This document shows positions 58,042-64,000 of a stretch of DNA of 64,000 nucleotides, in pieces. The notes under the pieces are model-generated. The model worked only from the letters and a program-made list of their open reading frames with translations, was not told the DNA's origin and made no database searches. Origin of the DNA: Gnetum montanum (Eukaryota; Streptophyta; Gnetopsida; Gnetales; Gnetaceae); the NCBI GenBank assembly GCA_015680685.1, contig MNCI01034785.1, positions 905,241 to 969,240 of the forward strand, read 5' to 3'. Positions within the stretch are counted from its first letter, which is position 1; the number at the start of each line of letters is the position of its first letter. The translations under genes and the position numbers were made by a program.

Positions 58042-61000
58042 AAATAATGAGCACCTATTTGAGTTTCTTAAAAGTGTCCAACTTCTCCCAATTGATGATC
58101 TTAGATTAAGGGGTGGAAGTTGGCGACACTCATATTCCAATGTATCTATGCCTTCGTTGTTGGCATGGGTTTCCTCAGTTCGTTCCATGCATATTTGTCT
58201 ACTCCTTCTAGTAGCTATCAACCATGGGTTGTCTTCTACTGGTTGTGTGGTTGCTACATACAAGCATCTTTGTTTCAATGTTTCAAGAGCACACCTGTTA
58301 CATGGAGGCATTTCCTCCATGTCATCACCCGATGAATCACTGTATGTGATGCATGGAACTTTCCTCTTCTCAATCTTTCCAGATATGTTTATCTTAGAAA
58401 TTTCCAAGGAAATATCATGGATCCTAAGGCATGCATCTACTGTACTAAGCCATGCCCTTCCCATTATAATTGGGAAGTCCCCTTTGTTGTTGTTTACTTC
58501 AATCACCAAAAAATCAGCTGGGTAAGACCAACCACACATAGTGGTAATGATGTCCTCCACCAATCCCAAGGGAATGGTGATGGACTGGTCTGCCAGCTCT
58601 AGTTGAATGTTGCTCTTCTTCAGTTGGGGCAGGTTCCAGGCATGATACATCTCTTGTAAAATTAAGTTGAATCTAGAACCTGAGTCAAGAAGAGCCCTAT
58701 GTGGTTCATTTATGGAGATCTACAAATAGATTAAGGGACTCCTAGGATTAGTTAGTTTCTTGGGAAGGTGTCCTACCTTAATCCAATCAGTTACGGTATG
58801 TATTAACATAACCGTATGCGTTAAGCTCTGATTTTGGACGGAAGGGTGCTCCAAAGTGTTAGATGATGGAGGAGTGTACATGGCCTCAACTGCTTATTGT
58901 TGCGAGATTTTTTCTGGGCTTTTGTTTCTAAAGTAAGGCCTTCCTTTTTTACAGTTGGTAGAACTAGTAATAGGTTGGATATTTACAGCTCTCACAGCAT
59001 GAAGTTGCTACAGTTGACGAGGAAGTTCCCCTTGCATTGTTGGAGTAGAAGGTGTTATGGGAACTACTCGTGGTGGAAGAGGTGCGGATGGATTAGGAGG
59101 ATGATGTGGATATGGAGTGTCTCCTGGAGGAGAAGGAGTCCTTCTGAAGTACTCCTGAACTTGGCAGTGATGGTTGGAGGTTGTGTGACTCATAGAGTCA
59201 CTTGGAAAAATCGGTTGCTGCACATAATATCCATAAGAGTTAGGCTGCCGGTAAGGGTACTGATGTTTCGACGATGGAATCCCCCATGACTATGGGTATT
59301 GCCATTGCTAATGCTACCTGATGGACTGTGGTGGATTTCCACTTGGATAATACATTAGTGGTTGGTGGAACTGCCTTGGGTTACCTTGTGGATAAGGTAA
59401 CCTTCAGGGTGTTTGCCGTTGATTGAGTCTTGGATTTAGCGCATACACCCCAGATTCCTGTAGATGTGAGATAACTAGGTAACATGTCTTAGGATGGTCA
59501 TAGCAGCAGACCTCACATCCACTATCATCGTCTATGTCAGAGTTCACAGCCTCATCAGAGATAGGAATTTTCCCCTTACCCTTGTTATGTGCAAGGCTCA
59601 AATTTCTCCACTTTGCTTTACCTTTGTCACTACTTCATTCCTCCTTAGACTCTTCTACAATTTTCAAGATTGTTTCAATTCTTGAGTCTAAGAAATCCCA
59701 CATTTGGTCTACTTTGGCCGATACCTCAGTTGTTAATTTTTGGATCGACAAACTTTTTCGGTTCACCAACTCTTCAAGTGGTGACTCATCCTCCTCTTCA
59801 TAGAATTTCACTTCCCTCTTGCATAGGGAGGGGTCGCGGTTGTATTCTTCCACACTTTCCCTCTTACGTAGTTCACCCTCTTCTTGCACTACTTGTTCCA
59901 ACAAGCTTTGTACTTCTTGGGCTCTAAGTTATGACAGCCTCCCTTGGGCATAAGTCCTAAGGGTTCGTCTCGTTTCGTGCCTTAGCCCATCCACAATGTG
60001 GTGCAATTGATCCCGCTATGTGTACCCATGGCCCAGGCAACGGTGTAATAGTGTGTAATAGTGGCCCATAGTAGCATCCAAGGGTTCATAAGCATCTTTT
60101 TTATAGCCTTGGATCTTCTTACGCAAATTGGACACTATGGAATACATCTTATATTTATTGTTGAAAAGTTCAAGCATCGTACTCCACCTCCTGATGGTTT
60201 TTGATTCTAAGGACCAGTACTAACTCTCTGCTTCTTTGGTGAGTGTCCTTGGAAACAACTTAAGCTTCTTCCACTTATTATCTATATTATGCAAGGCGCG
60301 GGCATCGTGGAATGCCTATAAATGATATTGTGAATCAGCATTGTACCTCCCTTCAAAACGTGGGATATTATTTATGTCCAAACGCTTGATCCAACTATCT
60401 TTTAAGTGCCTTGTGGGAATTCTAACCACCTCTATAATGTCCAGCATACTTCGTGTTGTGAGTAGGGGTTCATCATGATCATCTCTGTCATGACGTCTAT
60501 GATGTCTGCATGATTCCCTGTTGTCCCTACGTCCTTTCCCTTGTCCTACCTCTTGACTTTTTTGTCGAGGTTTCTCATCTTCCTTACCTTTACCCTCACC
60601 GTTATGTTTTCGATGGTTGTGCCCAAATGTGGAAGGAGAGTGTGAGTGATGTGAAGAAGGGGAAGAAGAAGGGGAACCATCACCATGACGATGTTTCTTA
60701 CCTTCTCTTCGGCTGTTATGGCCCCAATCATGGTGATGATCAAAGTGCATGTCCTTAGCATGAGTGGTTGTTCCTTCTGTGAACAGTTGGTGTTCATTGG
60801 CATCAAAACCAAGGATATGTATTGTTGATCGTAGGTTCTGATACCCAACCTCCTCACCATCATTAGGAGGGGGAACATCATTTGTTAAAGAACCCGTGAT
60901 AAGGGATTCCTCATCTCCTATTTCGCTAAGGACGTGTGGGGCTTTGCCCTTTAGAAAAGTATGTTGACTCTCCTACCTTAAGTCCCTCATATGTTGAGCA

Positions 61001-61326
61001 TCTGTGGGATAATAATCCCTCATGTAAAAATCTTCTGCAACATATTTAGCGTATAGTTCAGTCATGTCTATCTGTGCCAAGGCATGGAAAAGCATGTGAA
61101 AGATTGATTGATCTAGGGGTAACACAATGTTACCTTGTAAATCTCTCCACTGCAGTTGTTCATATTGATGGAGAATAAAAGTAAAATTAGGAATATACTC
61201 ATTGGGATGAGTATATGTCATCTTATATTGTTTAAGACTTGGCTAATTTTGGTTATGTGTTTTATCTTGCCGACTATCTCGTGTGTGGTCCTTAGGTGGT
61301 GAAGTGCTCTTATGAGAAGAAGGCAT
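58042..61326 (-). pseudogene. Gag-protease polyprotein frame of Q, in register over 1095 codons
   Basis: The ATG at 61326 (MPSSHKSTSPPKD) starts a frame that keeps register to 58042, interrupted only by about 14 nonsense codons. Rough residues: N-terminal block 36-120; His/Ser/Lys/Arg-rich linker 193-260; gag core 335-475 (FPRTLTKEAES, TYAQGRLS); Glu-rich helices 475-570; Cys/His cluster near 600 (CEVCCYDHPKTC); Pro/Gln-rich 625-780; protease from about 870 with intact LLDSGSRFNL and IIMGRAWLSTVD near 955. Most stops are TAG or TAA where sisters have Gln, one where they have Trp. In life it would give a particle and a working protease; reverse transcription and integration would depend on another element. 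Confidence 0.85.
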
Positions 61327-61446
61327 TTTTATCGATGTGCTAATTCACCGTTATATAAATTTTTATCTATAATAACCCGAAGGTTCGTTAAGGCTCACAA
61401 TGATGTGAGTGATATCCCTTATGTTCTATTCGGCACACAACGCTTA

Positions 61447-61465
61447 GTCCCCGACAACTACGCCA
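61447..61465 (-). other. Primer binding site of Q
   Basis: The minus strand reads TGGCGTAGTTGTCGGGGAC, the closest match in the window to a tRNA-Asp primer site. Confidence 0.8.
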
Positions 61466-61466
61466 A

Positions 61467-62524
61467 TGATGAGTGGCGAGGTACCCCTACACTCAACCAT
61501 ACGAAACGAGCGTAGCATGAGCAATTTGGTCGAACTCCATAGACTAAATGCTTAAACGCCTCATGGAACACTTGGGGTTAATCATTCGTTTTCTTTCCAG
61601 ACTTACTTGTAGTTATCACAGTGTATGGTTAAGTAAGTCCAAGGTATATGATTTTTATGGTCTTTTATGATTTTTCTCCTATGCTAAAGAGTGAAGGGTT
61701 GAGAGAGCTAACTAACTCTAACTAAGGACTAAGTCTAAACTAACTAGTGTCAGCATCTATTCCCACTTACTGTACACACCCTGAACTATGCAACTGTGGC
61801 TACCAAATGCTAATCGTTATTGGGATCACCACATGTAATGCACGTGCTCGAAGTGGTCGTACTAAGGCACCTAACTAAGAGGAAAGGGTTGAGAGAATCT
61901 ATCTAGCCTATGTGCGATGAGTAGCTGATTCCTTGACTAACCATACACATCTGTCATGCACAACTACCACTGGGATTACCAAGCGTAGATCCTGGATACA
62001 CCTCTAGGTTACCAAGTAGTCACACGAGATGCTCGTAATCTAGTTGTACTCATACCGCATGTGATGAGCAACTGATTCCTTGACTAATCGTACACATCCT
62101 TAGATTCTTGTAATCAAGTTGTACTCATACCGCATTCTAGGAAAGCAATAAATAGTAATTAAATAAAATCCTATTCCATGAACTACAAGGTTTATCCAAT
62201 CAAGTTCGTCTTTATTACCGTACACAACTTGCATTCAGGTACAAAGCTGCTCGAATAAAGATCTATTCACTCTAGGACTCTTACTGCAGGCACATGGAAA
62301 GTAATCTATCTCTAGAGTGATCAAACTACCAGAGTTTTTCTACTTCTAGAACAGGATGAGAAATGAGTGGAGTGCCGCCTCTTATTTATATATTTGGTAG
62401 TGGACCGCGATATTGCGTACGCGATATCACAGGGGACGACATGATATCGCATGGGATGCGATATCACGACAGCCACGATATTGCATACACAATATCGTGG
62501 TGCATGCGATATCGCGTCTCATCA
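61467..62524 (-). repeat. 5' LTR of Q
   Basis: 1058 bp, TGATGAG at both strand starts. U3 (from 62524) holds the densest GATATC palindrome cluster in the window (62405-62515). TATA box (minus) at 62383-62390. The extra length over the 3' LTR lies mainly in this cluster. Confidence 0.9.
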
Positions 62525-64000
62525 GTAGGCCTATTACTTTCTTTTCTAAAAATTTGAATGAGGCAAGGAAAAAATATAGTGTATATGAGAAGGAGTTGTA
62601 TGCCATTCTTCAAGCAATCAAGCCTTGGAGGCATTACTTGTTGCCCAAAGAATTCACTTTGATGACGAACTGTAAAGCACTTCAATTTCTAAACTCACAA
62701 AAGAAGTTGAGTGCAAAGCACATGAAGTGGGTTACATAGTTACAAGAGTTCAATTTTGTGTTGAAGCACAAAAGTGAAAAAGCCAATGTGATAGCTAATG
62801 CATTATCTAAGGTGCATGTGGTAAATTTCAATGTACCTCATGTGGAAGGTATGGGTGATTTTGCTTCTTTATATGAGCATGTTGTTGATTTTGGATAGGT
62901 TTGGAGGAGTGTCAAAGAGCCGTTGATGAATAGGATAAACCAATGGAGGGACTATCATATTCAAGATGAAATGTTATTCAAGAATGGAAATGTATGTATT
63001 CCTAATTGTGATTTTAGGAAGAAGATTTTGTTTGAAAAGCATTATAGTGGCATGGCAAGTTACATCAGTAGGGATAAAACATTGGAACTTGTAAGTAGGC
63101 ACTATTTTTGGCTTGGTATGACAACAGAAGTCTTAAAATTTGTGAAGGAGCACTTGACATGTCAAAGTTTTAAAGGAGGTAAAGGTATGAATGGACACTA
63201 TATGCCTTTGCCAATTCCCAAAGATCCATGGGAAAGTATGTTAATGGACTTTGTAAGTGGCATTCCAAAGACCAAGAGTGGAAACGATGAAATTTTTGTC
63301 ATTGTGGTGGATAGGTTCTCCAAGATGGCACATTTTATTCCATGCAAGAATGTGAGTGATGCCTATGTTGCAAATTTATTTTTCCAACATGTTATGAAGT
63401 TACATGGTATTCCTTTGAATATTGTTAGTGACAGTGACTCCAAGTTTACAAGTCATTTTTGGAGGTCCCTTTGGAAGATTTTAGGGATAAATTTGAATTT
63501 TTTTGATGCATGTGGTGAATAAATCGTTACTAAACATATTGAGATGTTTGTATGATAAACAACCAAACAGGTGGAAAAACTTGTTGTGTTGTATTGAATT
63601 TTTTTTATAATAATTCTTTTCATGTTGTAATTGGCAAGAGTCCATTTAAGGTGAATTATGGATTTTGTCCAAAGATGGTGGACACTTTGAAGAGATTTAA
63701 TAGTAAAGCTCAACTTAGTGCTAATTTTGTGCAAGAGATGAGAGATCTTCATGCACAAGTAAAATCAAATCTTGAGAAGAAGGTTGAAGAGAGAGTTCTC
63801 AAGAGGAATGAGGGAAAGTGAAAGCCTCATTTTGTTGTTGGTGACCTAGTTTGGGTGCACTTGAAGAAGAAGTAGCTAAGAGGTGTTAGCTTCTCCAAAT
63901 TGAAAGCTAAAAAGATGGGGCCTTTCAAAATCAAGGCTAAGATTTATAACAATGCTTTTGAGATTGATTTACTAAACAATGTTGGTATTTCTTTTGTGTT
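62525..64000 (+). pseudogene. S RNase H end and integrase, cut by the window edge
   Basis: RNase H resumes with RPITFFSKNLNEA, KYSVYEKELYAIL and a TNCKALQFL block (Asp to Asn) and ends near 62815 (NVIANALSKV). The integrase is open at 62923-63522: zinc finger H-Y ... RHYFWLGM ... C-Q, first Asp in FVIVVDRFSKMAHF (about 63308) and second in IVSDSDSKFTSHF (about 63430). The Glu segment near 63500-63560 is damaged by a stop and a small frame change. The C-terminal part is open at 63552-63821 and runs to the edge with VGDLVWVHLKKK and a GPFKIKAKI segment. It would insert S; no chromodomain is within the window. Confidence 0.8.

Larger units (their letters stand above)
55038..62524 (-). mobile_element. 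Q: complete non-autonomous LTR element with gag and protease only
   Basis: From the right on the minus strand: 5' LTR (61467-62524), tRNA-Asp primer site, one gag-protease frame (61326-58042), 3' region (58085-56048), polypurine tract, 3' LTR (55038-56047). Target duplication GTAGG at 55033-55037 and 62525-62529. Total 7.49 kb. RT, RNase H and integrase are absent; the protease end joins the 3' region directly, at what looks like the same place as in R. It is the best preserved member of the A/R/Q family here. Confidence 0.9.
15518..64000 (+). mobile_element. S: outer gypsy element split by A and Q, runs off the right edge
   Basis: S is recovered in three pieces: 15518-15782 (gag start), 52423-55037 (gag to RNase H) and 62525-64000 (RNase H to integrase end). 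The reading frame rejoins exactly across both insertions: Phe-Gln-Trp before A meets Asn-Pro-Ile-Pro after it, and Gln-Glu-Gly before Q meets Arg-Pro-Ile-Thr after it. RT and integrase blocks look chromovirus-like. The 3' LTR is beyond the window and I cannot identify the 5' LTR. Nonsense codons and dead catalytic residues show it is inactive, and it must be older than A and Q. Confidence 0.8.

Noticed and set aside
1-64000. tRNA or rRNA genes
   Set aside because: The only tRNA-like matches are 18-19-base primer sites next to LTRs; no cloverleaf or rRNA segment was seen.

Overview
This window reads as nuclear DNA from a large, repeat-rich plant genome. A conifer or another gymnosperm is my best guess, but the sequence does not fix the species. 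About 85% of it is LTR retrotransposon sequence of Ty3/gypsy type, old and full of nonsense codons, with elements inserted inside other elements. I found no intact host gene, no RNA gene and no CRISPR array. I name the elements E1, S, A, R, T and Q for this report.

Layout. (1) 1-1360: a degraded coiled-coil-like reading frame. (2) 1361-6458: E1, a minus-strand chromodomain gypsy element with gag, protease, RT, RNase H, integrase, chromodomain and a 3' LTR. (3) 6459-13400: mostly unassigned DNA with three short-repeat tracts, a possible solo LTR (8359-10097) and a pentatricopeptide-repeat (PPR) gene fragment near 11161. (4) 13649-15480: a decayed, apparently multi-exon reading frame behind a TATA box. 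(5) About 15518-64000: S, a plus-strand gypsy element that runs off the right edge and has been split by two later insertions.

The first insertion in S is A (15783-52422), an Athila-like element of about 9.9 kb once its own guests are removed. A is itself broken twice. R (17806-26611) sits in its gag. T (29504-47413), a 17.9-kb Tat-like element on the minus strand, sits in its reverse transcriptase. The second insertion in S is Q (55038-62524), a 7.5-kb minus-strand relative of A. The duplicated target bases can be read directly: AATGG for A, AATTT/AATGG for R, CTAAG for T and GTAGG for Q. The interrupted reading frames rejoin across each insertion.

How the parts relate. A carries LTR, gag, protease, RT, RNase H, integrase and a long 3' region. 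Q and R keep LTR, gag, protease and the same 3' region but lack RT to integrase, with what looks like the same deletion join, so they appear to be a non-autonomous subfamily that would have used enzymes from an A-like partner. R is odd: its left third is an inverted copy of its right end, so its outer LTRs face each other. T carries a long intron-containing reading frame on the strand opposite to gag-pol (36676-41258), with its own TATA box, flanked by short tandem arrays and sharing palindromes with T's LTR. This is the most unusual object in the window. Nearly all nonsense codons fall where CAG, CAA, CGA or TGG is expected, which fits decay by deamination of methylated cytosine.
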